DNA of 64,000 bases from Streptomyces zinciresistens K42 (GTDB lineage Bacteria > Actinomycetota > Actinomycetes > Streptomycetales > Streptomycetaceae), in assembly GCF_000225525.1 (NCBI RefSeq), contig NZ_AGBF01000006.1:1-64000 (forward strand), given 5' to 3'. A model generated the notes under the pieces. The model made no database searches, was not told where the DNA came from, and saw only the letters and a list, made by a program, of their open reading frames with translations. Positions within the stretch are counted from its first letter, which is position 1; each line of letters opens with the position of its first letter. Position numbers and translations under genes: made by a program. Positions 45,107-54,202 of this stretch are shown piece after piece.

Positions 45107-45766
45107 CTATCCGGTGATTCCGTACGGTTCCGGCTCACGCCAGCGTTCGAACGGCCGGTCAAGCTCGTATCGGCCGTCGCCGCGGAGAACGAGCATGCGC
45201 ATCTCCGCGTTCCCCGGATTGGACAGGGATTCGAATTCGGCGACCGTCCAGTGGAACCACCGCATGCAGAAGAGCCGCATCGCCAGGCCGTGGGTCACGA
45301 GCAGCACGTTCGGGGGGTGGTCGGGTGCCTCGAAGCTGCGGAACAGGCTCTCCAGGAAGCCGCCGACGCGGTCGTACACGTCCGCGCCGGACTCGCCCTG
45401 GGCGAAGCGGTAGAAGAAGTGGCCGTAGGCGTCCCGGTAGGACTTCTGGAGGCGCACGTCGTCGCGGTCCTGCCAGTTCCCCCAATCCTGCTCACGCAGC
45501 CTGGGCTCCTCGCGCACCCGCATGAGCCCGGGGTCCAGGTGGAAGGCCCGCAGTGTCTCGTGCGTGCGGCGGTACGGGGAGACGTACACGCTCACGCGCT
45601 CGCGGCCGAACACCTCGCGCAAGCGCTTTCCCGTCTCCTCGGCCTGCCTACAGCCCCGCTCCGTCAGGGCCAGCGCGTGGTCGGGCTCACGCTCGTAGAC
45701 GGTGTCATCAACATTGCCCGTTGACTCCCCGTGCCGGACAAGGACGATGCGCCGTGGTCGTGCCAT
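45107..45766 (-). CDS. Histidine phosphatase family protein
   Basis: 219 residues. The phosphohistidine motif is LVRHGEST at residues ~9-16. Supporting Arg and His residues are in YVSPYRRTHETLR and in LLVTHGLAMRLFCMRWFHW. It belongs to the phosphoglycerate-mutase-like superfamily, whose substrates range from sugar phosphates to nucleotides. The product cannot be named. It is upstream of and probably co-transcribed with the ADP-ribosylglycohydrolase. A group II intron ends only a few bases before its ATG, so its natural ribosome site may be in the 5' exon. Confidence 0.92.
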   Translation of the reverse strand: MARPRRIVLVRHGESTGNVDDTVYEREPDHALALTERGCRQAEETGKRLREVFGRERVSVYVSPYRRTHETLRAFHLDPGLMRVREEPRLREQDWGNWQDRDDVRLQKSYRDAYGHFFYRFAQGESGADVYDRVGGFLESLFRSFEAPDHPPNVLLVTHGLAMRLFCMRWFHWTVAEFESLSNPGNAEMRMLVLRGDGRYELDRPFERWREPEPYGITG

Positions 45767-47467
45767 TGGTAGTCAGGGGCGCGGTGCTCTTTCGAGCCCG
45801 TTTCCCCATTCCCCTTTCAATCCGTGCGTGCGGTTTTCCCGCACACGGCTTACCGATGATCTTCTTGGCATGGTTACGCAGTCTTCGGGTAGCGGATGGT
45901 GCCACGCAGGCAGTACAGGCCGTGCCCCACGAACCACTCTTCCGTCCACGCATTTTGTTGCCCACCACGCAAGTTACGCCCCCGCTTCTCAAGCATCAAT
46001 CGGCGAAGTCGCCACACTACATGGTTGTCAACTTGGCGGAACTTCCTGGCGGCATTCCCGGTTCGGAAGTAGTTTCCCCAGCCGCGCAGGATCGGATTCA
46101 GCTCCGCGATCACATCGCGAATATCCATTCCAGACCGGCGGCGGTCGGTCCGCACACGGACCTTGTCCCGGAGTCGCTTCATCGCCGCTTGCGAGGGCCG
46201 GCGATGCAGGTAGAAGCGGACTGTGTCGTACTTCTCCCACGACCGGCCCGAAAAGCGGGCTCTGAAGTGGCAGCCGAGGAAGTCGAGTCCTCCCCGGCCC
46301 TCTCTGAGCCTGAATCCACCGAAGAAGTTACGGATATCGAACTCCACGACAAAGCAGCTGCCCTTAGCGAAGCCGACACGAAGCCGTTCCATCGCCTGCG
46401 TCGCCGACCGCTTCGGCCGGAAACCGTACGAACACGGGAGAAACCCCGCCTCGAAAACAGGCTCCAGCACAATCTTCGCCGCCTGCTGAGCAACCCTGTC
46501 GCGCACCGTCGGAATACCCAGCGGCCGTTTGCCACCCTGCGGTTTCGGCATATCTACACGCCTGGCCGGCGCAGGACGATACATACCTGAGCGGAGATCA
46601 CGCTGAAGTTCGCCGAGCATCCGGCGGACCCCATACTCGTTCTCCACAAACGCCAAGGTGACCCGATCCACCCCGGCACTTCCCCTATTGGCCCGGACAC
46701 GTTCCCACGCCTCCCACAGCACGTCACCTCTGTGGATACGGTCATACAGGGCGTGAAAACACCGCTCCGGAGGCTGCTTGGCCGCAGCCCATAGTCCGCG
46801 TTGGAGTTTTCGCACTTTCGAGACGGACGCATGCCCGTCCACTACGACGGTGCAGTGCCCGTCGGGGTGGTTGGACCGGGTCTCCCCGGTCATGCCCTCG
46901 CGCTTACCCCCGCCACGGACGTGATCAAAGTGCGGGCCCTTCCCTCCCGGCGCGTTATGTTGCACGCCGATCAGCGGTACTACGCCCCGCTCGGACTCCC
47001 GCTGCCCTCCGGACGACTTCACCATCGGCTTATACGTCCGGTCTCGTGCCCGACGTCAGGCGTGGTCAGACGGGGCTCTCCTGTTCCGGCCCAGACTATG
47101 CACACGTGCCGCCCTCCGTACCCCGGGAGAACCCCGGAGGCTGCCCCCGGAACAGGGCCCCCAGGACATGGCCTTCGCCGCGGCATGACGGGCTCGGCTT
47201 CTCCGCTGTCGGTTTGACGAGGCTGCAAGGTTCGCTTGATGCTACGGCCCGCGTGCTTGCTCCCTCCAAAGAGGCATTCGACGCCCCGCTCAGCCCGCCG
47301 CGTCTCCACGACGAACCGGGGCCTGCTACCGGGCACTCCGGTGTCCACCCGGACGGGACTTCCACCCGCGAGCCTGGACCAGCCTTCAGGACGCAACATG
47401 CCAAAACCCTAGATCGGGTGACGGCTGATCGAGCACTCGTACGGGCTCCATACGGCGTAGGTCACAC
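45767..47467 (-). mobile_element. Group II intron with a defective maturase gene
   Basis: On the minus strand the 3' part contains a domain V hairpin at 45819-45851: AAGCCGTGTGCGGG, an AAAA loop, then CCGCACGCACGGATT, including the AGC triad. A domain VI-like stem and GCCCCTGACTACC follow next to the phosphatase ATG. The 5' end fits GUGYG at 47467 (GTGTGACCTACGCCG) or alternatively 47478 (GTGCGGG). The intron lies entirely between the DUF4937 gene and the phosphatase gene on the same strand. The exact ends are uncertain by about 10 nt. Confidence 0.85.
45874..47025 (-). pseudogene. ltrA: Group II intron reverse transcriptase/maturase with internal deletion
   Basis: The frame encodes 383 residues where intact relatives have roughly 550. 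N-terminal RT blocks 0-2 are present (RANRGSAGVDRVTLAFVENE; GGKRPLGIPTVRDRVAQQAA; FVVEFDIRNFFG). The sequence then jumps in frame to GGFRLREGRGGLDFLGCHFR, which normally follows the catalytic core. The YADD active site and RT blocks 4-6 are therefore missing. Domain X and the C-terminal maturase region are intact (LNPILRGWGNYFRTGNA). Reverse transcription is impossible, but RNA-binding or splicing help might survive. The start is uncertain; ATG 47025 is the first. Confidence 0.88.
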
Positions 47468-47538
47468 ATTTCCCGCACCATCGGTCACACGGAGACGTGG
47501 TGGACGCGGGTCCGGGCAGCGGGCAGGCGGCGGCCGGC

Positions 47539-48144
47539 TCAGACCGTCCAGGACGGTTCGAGGCCGACGATGTCCCCGGTGAGGGCGGCGACGTCCGCCT
47601 CGGTCTGGGCCCGCAGCGCCAGTCGCTCCACGCGCTCGGTGCGGTACTTGCCGTGCTCGGCCGCCGAGAGCCACATGGAGAGGATCAGGAACTCCGGGCC
47701 GGGGGCCTCACCGAAGAGCCCGCGGATCATGCCCGGGGAACCGGCCATGGCGGGGTTCCACACCTTCTCCTGCATGAGCGTGAAGTGCTCGGCGCGTTCC
47801 TCGTGGACCCGGCAGTGGGCCACCCGGACGAGGTCGGCGTCGGTGAAACGCGGTTCGAATCCGGTCTTCACGTCGAAGCGGTAGTCGAACAGCTTGACCT
47901 GGGCGTCCTTGAACGTGCCCGACTGGGACGCGGCGAGCCGGTCGTGGGAGCGGGCCATGAAGGAGTCGTAGAAGGAGCGGCTCTCCCAGAAGGAGAAGAC
48001 GTGTGCCACGCCCTGCCGCCCCCGGCTCCACCCGCCACCCTGTCCCCGAAACCCCGGCTCTCCCAGAAGCCCCGCCCATTTTCGCTGCCCCCGCTCGAAG
48101 CCGCGGCGGTCCACCACGGTGCAGCGAATCCACTTGACCAGCAC
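47539..48144 (-). CDS. DUF4937 family protein (monooxygenase-like ferredoxin fold)
   Basis: 201 residues from a GTG at 48144, which follows a TTACCA hexamer by a few bases, suggesting a leaderless mRNA. The N-terminal half matches the DUF4937 pattern (VLVKWIRCTVVDRRGF; GFRGQGGGWSRG; FWESRSFYDSFMARSHDRL). The C-terminal half (HFTLMQEKVWNPAMAGSPGM) resembles antibiotic-biosynthesis-monooxygenase folds, so the protein may be a tandem dimeric alpha/beta barrel. No cofactor motif is visible. The intron follows it at 47467, about 70 bp past the stop. Confidence 0.82.
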   Translation of the reverse strand: MLVKWIRCTVVDRRGFERGQRKWAGLLGEPGFRGQGGGWSRGRQGVAHVFSFWESRSFYDSFMARSHDRLAASQSGTFKDAQVKLFDYRFDVKTGFEPRFTDADLVRVAHCRVHEERAEHFTLMQEKVWNPAMAGSPGMIRGLFGEAPGPEFLILSMWLSAAEHGKYRTERVERLALRAQTEADVAALTGDIVGLEPSWTV

Positions 48145-48312
48145 CGCGCCATGGTAAGGCCAGGAAGCGTGGCGCGGTCGCGGTCTGCGCGAGTGCTCTC
48201 CCGCGCTCGCTCCCGAGGACGTGGCAGGATGGACAACCGGCCTTCTCCGCCTGGTGGTTGCGGGCAGGCGGTCAAGGCTGACGACAACGCGGCACGGGGA
48301 AGGGGAAACCTG

Positions 48313-48846
48313 GTGAACGCCATCAACAAGGGCAGTCGGAAGGTCGAGATCTCGGTCAAGTGGGACCCGAGTCCGTCCGGTCAGCCGCCCACCGACCTGG
48401 ACGTGGTCGCCGCGACCTACCTGGCGGGCGATCCGCACGGCGATCCCGCGTACGTGGTGCACTTCGACAGCCGCTCCCCCGACGGCACCATCTATCTGAA
48501 CCGGGACAGCAAGGACGGCAAGGGCTTCGGCTGGGACGAGGTGCTGACCGTCGAGCTCGACCGGCTCGACGCCAAGTACGCGCGCGTGCTGGTCGGCGTC
48601 GTGATCCAGCAGCGCCCGGCGCAGCGCACGTTCGTCAGTGTCGTCAATCCGGCGCTGCGCATCCGGGAGGGCTACACCGAGCTGGCCGAGGACGACTTCG
48701 GCGGTGTCCTCGGGGCCACGGCGGCGACGGTCGCGGAGTTCGTGCGCGACGGTGCGGGCCCTTGGGAGTTCCGGCCCGGCGTCCACGGCTTCGAGGACGA
48801 CCCGGCCACCTTCACGGCGACCATGGGCCACGCAGACCTGGCCTGA
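48313..48846 (+). CDS. TerD family protein
   Basis: 177 residues from a GTG at 48313 with GGGGAAGGGG upstream. The single TerD domain shows TDLDVVAATYLAGD, YVVHFDSRSPDGTIYLNRDS and GKGFGWDEVLTVELDRLDAK, supplying the acidic Ca-binding residues, then VVNPALRIREGYTELAEDDF. TerD proteins take part in tellurite and general stress responses and, in Streptomyces, in differentiation. This one is not within a ter cluster. A series of palindromes and a strong terminator follow. Confidence 0.88.
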   Translation: MNAINKGSRKVEISVKWDPSPSGQPPTDLDVVAATYLAGDPHGDPAYVVHFDSRSPDGTIYLNRDSKDGKGFGWDEVLTVELDRLDAKYARVLVGVVIQQRPAQRTFVSVVNPALRIREGYTELAEDDFGGVLGATAATVAEFVRDGAGPWEFRPGVHGFEDDPATFTATMGHADLA

Positions 48847-48854
48847 AAAGGCGT

Positions 48855-48910
48855 GCCCACGCACGCGTGGGCGGGCGTGGCTCGGAGACGTCCCCACGCG
48901 CACGCGTGGG
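48855..48910. repeat. Two adjacent similar 8-bp palindromes
   Basis: GCCCACGC-AC-GCGTGGGC (48855-48872) and CCCACGCG-CA-CGCGTGGG (48893-48910) are perfect and share the CCACGCG...CGTGG core. They lie between the TerD stop and the terminator. Confidence 0.7.
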
Positions 48911-48928
48911 CGGTCGACGCGTACGCGG

Positions 48929-48961
48929 AGAGGGGCGCCGACTGTCTGTCGGCGCCCCTCT
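48929..48961. terminator. Bidirectional terminator between TerD and nrdJ genes
   Basis: AGAGGGGCGCCGAC (48929-48942) pairs exactly with GTCGGCGCCCCTCT (48948-48961) around TGTCT, between convergent genes. Confidence 0.9.
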
Positions 48962-49017
48962 GCGTGCGCTGCGTCAGGCCCCCTCGGGAGCCACGGGCCC
49001 CGCGGCCCCGCGCGGCG

Positions 49018-51912
49018 TCAGCTGCAGCCGCTGGTGGAGCCGCAGCCCTCGCAGATGTAGCAGGAGCCGGCCCGCTGCATCTTCGTACCGCAGGAGAAGC
49101 ACAGCGGGGCGTCCGCCTGGATGCCGAGCTGCATCTCCACCAGTTCGGCGCTGGTGTGCGCCTGCTGCGGAGCGGGCTTGGCGGCCTCGACCTCGGCCTT
49201 GGGCGTCACAACGGCCTTCAGCTCCTGGGCGCGCGGCGCCGACTGGGCCAGGCCCTCGACGTCGACCTCGTCCTCGGAGGGCTCGTACGAACCCGTCTCC
49301 AGGTGACGCTGACGCTCGTCGGCGGAGTGGATGCCGAGGGCGGAACGCGTCTCGAAGGGCAGGAAGTCGAGCGCCAGGCGGCGGAAGATGTAGTCGACGA
49401 TCGACTGCGCCATCCGCACGTCCGGGTCGTCCGTCATGCCGGCCGGCTCGAAGCGCATGTTCGTGAACTTCGAGACGTACGTCTCCAGCGGCACGCCGTA
49501 CTGCAGACCCACGGAGACGGCGATGGAGAAGGCGTCCATCATTCCGGCGAGGGTCGAACCCTGCTTGGACATCTTCAGGAAGACCTCGCCGAGACCGTCG
49601 TCCGGGTAGGAGTTGGCGGTCATGTAGCCCTCCGCGCCGCCGACGGTGAAGGACGTGGTGATGCCGGGGCGGCCCTTCGGCAGCCGCTTGCGGACCGGGC
49701 GGTACTCGACGACCTTCTCGACCGCCTCGCGGATGGTGGCCTCGGCCTTCTGCGTGACCTCGGCCTTCTCCTTCTCCTTGGTCTTGGCGGAGAGCGGCTG
49801 GCCGACCTTGCAGTTGTCGCGGTAGATCGCGAGCGCCTTGACGCCCATCTTCCAGGCCTCGAAGTAGATCTCCTCGACCTCCTCGACGGTCGCCGACTCC
49901 GGCATGTTGACCGTCTTGGACAGGGCGCCGGAGATCCAGGGCTGGATCGCGGCCATCATCCGGACGTGGCCCATCGCGGAGATGGAACGCTCGCCCATCG
50001 CGCAGTCGAAGACCTCGTAGTGCTCGTGCTTGAGGCCCGGGGCGTCGACGACATTGCCGTGGTCGGCGATGTGGGCGACGATCGCCTCGATCTGCTCCTC
50101 CTGGTACCCCAGGCGGCGCAGGGCCTGCGGGACCGTGCCGTTGACGATCTGCATGGAGCCGCCGCCGACGAGCTTCTTGAACTTGACCAGCGCGAGGTCG
50201 GGCTCAAGGCCGGTGGTGTCGCAGGACATCGCCAGACCGATCGTGCCGGTCGGGGCGATGACGGACGCCTGGGCGTTACGGAAACCGTTCTTCTCGCCGA
50301 GGAGCTGCACGTCCTGCCAGGCCTCCGTGGCGGCGGCCCAGATCGGCGTGTCGAGGTCGTCCATGCGGACGGCCACGGCGTTGGCGTCGGCGTGCTGCTT
50401 CATGACGCGCAGGTGCGGCTGGGCGTTGCGGGCGTAGCCGTCGTAGGGGCCGACGACCGCGGCGAGTTCGGCGGACCGCCGGTACGACGTGCCGGTCATC
50501 AGAGAGGTGATGGCACCGGCGAGGGCACGGCCGCCGTCGGAGTCGTAGGCGTGTCCGGTGGCCATCAGCAGGGCGCCGAGGTTGGCGTAGCCGATGCCGA
50601 GCTGGCGGAACGCGCGCGTGTTCTCACCGATCTTCTGCGTCGGGAAGTCCGCGAAGCAGATGGAGATGTCCATCGCGGTGATGACGAGCTCGACGACCTT
50701 CGCGAAGCGCTCGGCGTCGAAGGACTGGCTGCCCAGGCCGTCGTCCTTGAGGAACTTCATCAGGTTCAGCGAGGCGAGGTTGCAGGACGTGTTGTCCAGG
50801 TGCATGTACTCGCTGCAGGGGTTCGAGCCGTTGATGCGGCCGGACTCCGGGCAGGTGTGCCAGTGGTTGATGGTGTCGTCGTACTGGATGCCGGGGTCGG
50901 CGCAGGCCCAGGCGGCCTCGGCCATCTTGCGGAACAGCGCCTTGGCGTCGACCTCTTCGATGACCTCGCCGGTCATACGGGAGGTCAGGCCGAAGGTGCC
51001 GCCCGACTCGACCGCCTTCATGAACGTGTCGTTCACACGGACCGAGTTGTTGGCGTTCTGGTACTGGACGGACGTGATGTCGTCGCCGCCCAGGTCCATG
51101 TCGAAGCCCGCGTCGCGCAGGGCGCGGATCTTCTCCTCCTCCTTGACCTTGGTCTCGATAAAGTCCTCGATGTCGGGGTGGTCGACGTCGAGGATGACCA
51201 TCTTGGCGGCGCGGCGGGTGGCGCCGCCCGACTTGATCGTTCCCGCGGAGGCGTCGGCACCGCGCATGAAGGAGACCGGGCCCGAGGCGTTGCCGCCCGA
51301 GGAGAGCAGTTCCTTGGAGGAGCGGATCCGGGAGAGGTTCAGACCTGCGCCGGAGCCGCCCTTGAAGATCATGCCCTCTTCCTTGTACCAGTCGAGGATC
51401 GACTCCATGGAGTCGTCGACGGACAGGATGAAGCAGGCCGAGACCTGCTGGGGCTGCGGGGTGCCCACGTTGAACCAGACGGGGCTGTTGAAGCTGAAGA
51501 TCTGGTGCAGGAGGGCGTACGCCAGCTCGTGCTCGAAGATCTCGGCGTCGGCGGGCGAGGCGAAGTACTTGTGGTCCTCGCCGGCCTTCCGGTACGTCTT
51601 CACGATGCGGTCGATGAGCTGCTTGAGGCTCACCTCGCGCTGCGGAGTGCCGACGGCACCCCGGAAGTACTTGCTGGTGACGATGTTGACCGCGTTCACC
51701 GACCAGAAGCCGGGGAACTCGACGCCGCGCTGCTCGAAGTTCACCGAGCCGTCGCGCCAGTTGGTCATGACGACGTCACGGCTGTCCCAGACCACCTCGT
51801 CGTACGGGTGCACGCCGGGGGTGGTGTGGATGCGCTCGATACGCAGTCCCTTGGTCGCCTTGGTGCCCTTGGCTCGGGAACTCCGTGCCGGACCGCTCGC
51901 CGTCTCTGTCAT
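49018..51912 (-). CDS. nrdJ: Adenosylcobalamin-dependent (class II) ribonucleotide reductase
   Basis: 964 residues from ATG 51912, with GAGGGAGG 8 nt upstream. It reduces ribonucleotides to deoxyribonucleotides with a B12-generated thiyl radical. The active-site motif NPCSEYMHLDNTSCNLASLN holds the radical Cys plus Asn and Glu. The first disulphide Cys is in QVSACFILSVDDSME, and a C-terminal Cys-rich tail (CFSCGTKMQRAGSCYICEGC) relays electrons. It lies downstream of nrdR on the same strand, but a 12-bp hairpin separates them. I found no cobalamin riboswitch in its leader. Confidence 0.97.
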   Translation of the reverse strand: MTETASGPARSSRAKGTKATKGLRIERIHTTPGVHPYDEVVWDSRDVVMTNWRDGSVNFEQRGVEFPGFWSVNAVNIVTSKYFRGAVGTPQREVSLKQLIDRIVKTYRKAGEDHKYFASPADAEIFEHELAYALLHQIFSFNSPVWFNVGTPQPQQVSACFILSVDDSMESILDWYKEEGMIFKGGSGAGLNLSRIRSSKELLSSGGNASGPVSFMRGADASAGTIKSGGATRRAAKMVILDVDHPDIEDFIETKVKEEEKIRALRDAGFDMDLGGDDITSVQYQNANNSVRVNDTFMKAVESGGTFGLTSRMTGEVIEEVDAKALFRKMAEAAWACADPGIQYDDTINHWHTCPESGRINGSNPCSEYMHLDNTSCNLASLNLMKFLKDDGLGSQSFDAERFAKVVELVITAMDISICFADFPTQKIGENTRAFRQLGIGYANLGALLMATGHAYDSDGGRALAGAITSLMTGTSYRRSAELAAVVGPYDGYARNAQPHLRVMKQHADANAVAVRMDDLDTPIWAAATEAWQDVQLLGEKNGFRNAQASVIAPTGTIGLAMSCDTTGLEPDLALVKFKKLVGGGSMQIVNGTVPQALRRLGYQEEQIEAIVAHIADHGNVVDAPGLKHEHYEVFDCAMGERSISAMGHVRMMAAIQPWISGALSKTVNMPESATVEEVEEIYFEAWKMGVKALAIYRDNCKVGQPLSAKTKEKEKAEVTQKAEATIREAVEKVVEYRPVRKRLPKGRPGITTSFTVGGAEGYMTANSYPDDGLGEVFLKMSKQGSTLAGMMDAFSIAVSVGLQYGVPLETYVSKFTNMRFEPAGMTDDPDVRMAQSIVDYIFRRLALDFLPFETRSALGIHSADERQRHLETGSYEPSEDEVDVEGLAQSAPRAQELKAVVTPKAEVEAAKPAPQQAHTSAELVEMQLGIQADAPLCFSCGTKMQRAGSCYICEGCGSTSGCS

Positions 51913-52039
51913 GCCGCCTCCCTCTACGGGCGAAAACGCCCTGAAGTGCCGCGATGTTCCCCGTGGCACGTGGTTCTGTCTGGTGTCGCGGGCACCGCTG
52001 GATCGCCACCCGCAACAGGTCTTGTGTGGCCGCCGCACG

Positions 52040-52068
52040 ACCGGATCCGCCCTGAAGGCGGATCCGGT
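52040..52068 (-). terminator. Intercistronic hairpin between nrdR and nrdJ
   Basis: ACCGGATCCGCC (52040-52051) pairs exactly with GGCGGATCCGGT (52057-52068) around CTGAA, 7 bp past the nrdR stop. There is no T-run, so it may attenuate read-through into nrdJ or set mRNA stability rather than stop transcription fully. Confidence 0.65.
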
Positions 52069-52074
52069 CAGCCC

Positions 52075-52638
52075 TCAGTCGGCGGCGCCCGCGGGCACGG
52101 GGACCTGGCCGGTCCCTCCGGGCCCGTGGCCGTCTTCACGGCTCCCCGCCACCGCGTCTTCCTCACGGTCCTCGTCGTCCGCGGCGGGGCCTCCCGGCGT
52201 GTCCCGCAGTTCCGCGATCGCGGCCTCGAAGTCCTCCAGCGAGTCGAACGCCCGGTAGACGGAGGCGAATCGCAGATAGGCGACGAGGTCGAGTTCCTGC
52301 AACGGGCCGAGTATGGCCAGCCCCACGTCATGGGTGGTCAGCTCGGCGCTTCCGGTGGCCCGCACCGCCTCCTCGACCCGCTGGCCGAGCTGGGCGAGCG
52401 CGTCCTCGGTGACAGGCCGTCCCTGGCACGCCTTGCGCACGCCGTTGATGACCTTGGTACGGCTGAAGGGCTCGGTGACCCCGGACCGCTTGATCACCAT
52501 CAGTGAGCACGTCTCCACCGTCGTGAAACGACGGGAGCAGTCGGGACACTGGCGGCGGCGGCGGATCGACGTGCCGTCGTCGGTCGTACGGCTGTCGACG
52601 ACCCGGCTGTCGGGGTGCCTGCAGAAGGGGCAGTGCAT
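52075..52638 (-). CDS. nrdR: Transcriptional repressor NrdR
   Basis: 187 residues from ATG 52638 ([17 protein letters not shown]). The zinc ribbon is at ~1-45 with CPFC and [12 protein letters not shown]. The ATP-cone is at ~49-139 ([20 protein letters not shown]). NrdR senses dATP/ATP and represses ribonucleotide reductase genes by binding paired NrdR boxes. The C-terminal ~40 residues are an acidic, Gly/Pro-rich extension. It is upstream of nrdJ, the arrangement I recall for S. coelicolor nrdRJ, and divergent from lexA. Confidence 0.97.
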   Translation of the reverse strand: MHCPFCRHPDSRVVDSRTTDDGTSIRRRRQCPDCSRRFTTVETCSLMVIKRSGVTEPFSRTKVINGVRKACQGRPVTEDALAQLGQRVEEAVRATGSAELTTHDVGLAILGPLQELDLVAYLRFASVYRAFDSLEDFEAAIAELRDTPGGPAADDEDREEDAVAGSREDGHGPGGTGQVPVPAGAAD

Positions 52639-52745
52639 CAGTCCCAACCCTCCTCACAGCAGACTCAATAGCCTCGCAGGGCCACATGGGCCCCTCGAAG
52701 CAGCCCCAAGCATAGGCGATCTCCGAACGTCCGAAGACCGGGGGG

Positions 52746-52792
52746 ACCACAACTTCTGGGCCGCTGCCGCAATCCAACCACTAGATGTGGGG
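52746..52792. promoter_or_regulatory. Paired NrdR boxes in the nrdR promoter region
   Basis: ACCACTAGATGTGGGG (52777-52792) and ACCACAACTTCTGGGC (52746-52761) both resemble the 16-bp NrdR palindrome (ACACnATATnTnGTGT-like). Their centres are 31 bp apart, three helical turns, which is the known spacing of paired boxes. The second is the weaker match. NrdR would autoregulate here. Confidence 0.7.
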
Positions 52793-53112
52793 ATTGGCTC
52801 ATACATCCACGCCGAACACGCGTGTCGCGGGAACATCGGAACGCGCCGTACGCGGGCACCCGCACGGCGCACCTCGGGGTGCACGGCCGTATCGCCGCGG
52901 CACATACGGAGATAGCGTGAGCGCGGCACGGAGGGGACGTGGGACTCCCGCACAGATCGGGGCCGGTTCGCGAGCGGGCAGACCCCGGATGACAGACTGG
53001 GGCGCCGGCCCGGCGGTGAAGAGTACAGCAATGGACCTTTTTGCCCGTAGGCCGGATCGTCTGGCCATACACCCCGACATGCGATCAGGTCAGGCGCTCC
53101 GCGATTTTTCAC
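52793..53112. other. Central part of the lexA-nrdR divergent region
   Basis: About 320 bp between the NrdR boxes and the SOS box. No gene supported; promoter elements for the nrdR transcript should lie near 52790-52920. Confidence 0.45.
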
Positions 53113-53128
53113 TCGAACGTGTGTTTGG
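53113..53128. promoter_or_regulatory. SOS box (LexA operator) upstream of lexA
   Basis: TCGAACGTGTGTTTGG matches the actinobacterial LexA site TCGAAC-N4-GTTCGA in the GAAC-N4-GTT core. It lies 60 bp before the lexA start, consistent with autoregulation. Confidence 0.82.
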
Positions 53129-53187
53129 CGCAACCTTTCGAAAGCAACTACCGTTGTGCAGCAGGGAGACCATCGAGAGGGGCCGAC

Positions 53188-53967
53188 GTGACCACCACCG
53201 CAGACAGTGCCGCCATCACTGCCCAGGACCGCTCCCAGGGCCGACTCGAGCCGGTGCATGCGATGAACGAAGCCGTGAATCCCGAGGGACAAAAGCGCTC
53301 CCTACCCGGCCGACCTCCCGGAATCCGGGCGGACAGCTCGGGACTCACCGATCGCCAGCGCCGCGTGATCGAGGTCATCAGGGACTCCGTCCAGCGGCGC
53401 GGCTACCCGCCGTCGATGCGGGAGATCGGCCAGGCGGTCGGACTGTCGAGCACGTCGTCGGTCGCACACCAGCTCATGGCCCTGGAGCGCAAGGGCTTCC
53501 TGCGCCGCGACCCGCACCGCCCGCGCGCGTACGAGGTCCGCGGTTCGGACCAGGCCGCCTCGGTGCAGCCCACCGACACCACGGGCAAGCCCGCCGCGTC
53601 GTACGTTCCGCTCGTCGGCCGCATCGCCGCCGGCGGCCCGATCCTCGCGGAGGAGTCCGTCGAGGACGTCTTCCCGCTCCCCCGGCAGCTCGTCGGCGAC
53701 GGTGAACTGTTCGTCCTCAAGGTCGTCGGCGACTCGATGATCGAGGCCGCGATCTGCGACGGCGACTGGGTCACGGTCCGCCGCCAGCCCGTCGCCGAGA
53801 ACGGCGACATCGTGGCCGCCATGCTCGACGGCGAGGCCACCGTGAAGCGCTTCAAGCGGGAGGACGGACACGTCTGGCTCCTCCCGCACAACGCCGCGTA
53901 CGAGCCGATCCCCGGTGACGACGCGACCATTCTGGGCAAGGTGGTGGCGGTGCTGCGGCGAGTCTGA
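53188..53967 (+). CDS. lexA: SOS repressor LexA
   Basis: 259 residues from the GTG at 53188 (GAGAGGGGCC upstream); ATG 53263 is a possible shorter start. The winged helix is at ~50-115 ([40 protein letters not shown]). The self-cleavage site is Ala148-Gly149 in RIAAGGPI, with catalytic Ser183 in GDSMIEAAI and Lys220 in EATVKRFKR. RecA-ssDNA triggers cleavage and derepression of the SOS regulon. The SOS box upstream shows autoregulation. It is divergent from nrdR. Confidence 0.97.
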   Translation: MTTTADSAAITAQDRSQGRLEPVHAMNEAVNPEGQKRSLPGRPPGIRADSSGLTDRQRRVIEVIRDSVQRRGYPPSMREIGQAVGLSSTSSVAHQLMALERKGFLRRDPHRPRAYEVRGSDQAASVQPTDTTGKPAASYVPLVGRIAAGGPILAEESVEDVFPLPRQLVGDGELFVLKVVGDSMIEAAICDGDWVTVRRQPVAENGDIVAAMLDGEATVKRFKREDGHVWLLPHNAAYEPIPGDDATILGKVVAVLRRV

Positions 53968-54010
53968 CGACCGCCGCGGCGGGCGGGCCATAGGCTTTCG
54001 CCCTCTGACC

Positions 54011-54044
54011 GGGCCCCGGGACCTCTGCGCCGGTTCCGGGGCCC
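54011..54044 (+). terminator. Terminator after lexA
   Basis: GGGCCCCGGGACC (54011-54023) pairs with GGTTCCGGGGCCC (54032-54044), one G-T pair, 43 bp past the lexA stop. Confidence 0.75.
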
Positions 54045-54158
54045 TGTGCTGTCCGGCGGCCAAGGCGCCGCCCTCCGGGGCCGGGGTGGTGTGCGAGGAC
54101 CGTTCGCCCACCCCGTTCGGCTCCGCTCTCCACCCCGGTGCCCGTGGGTCCGCGAGGG

Positions 54159-54197
54159 GTGGGTGGCCTTTCACGGCGCCGCGAAGGACCACCCACC
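54159..54197 (-). terminator. Terminator after dinG
   Basis: GGTGGGTGG (54159-54167) pairs with CCACCCACC (54189-54197), with further pairing of CCTT/AAGG inside the loop, 6 bp beyond the dinG stop. Confidence 0.65.
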
Positions 54198-54202
54198 TCA
54201 TT

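Noticed and set aside
43943-45724. A 593-codon plus-strand frame starting at the TetR palindrome, considered as the missing divergent target gene.
   Set aside because: It is antisense to the ADP-ribosylglycohydrolase and phosphatase genes and has no recognisable domain.
51913-52074. A cobalamin riboswitch was looked for upstream of nrdJ because the enzyme needs B12.
   Set aside because: There is no B12-box-like sequence, and the 160-bp spacer holds only a 12-bp hairpin.
48853-52506. A 1,217-codon plus-strand frame antisense to nrdJ and nrdR.
   Set aside because: It mirrors the third-position bias of nrdJ and has no ribosome site or family pattern.
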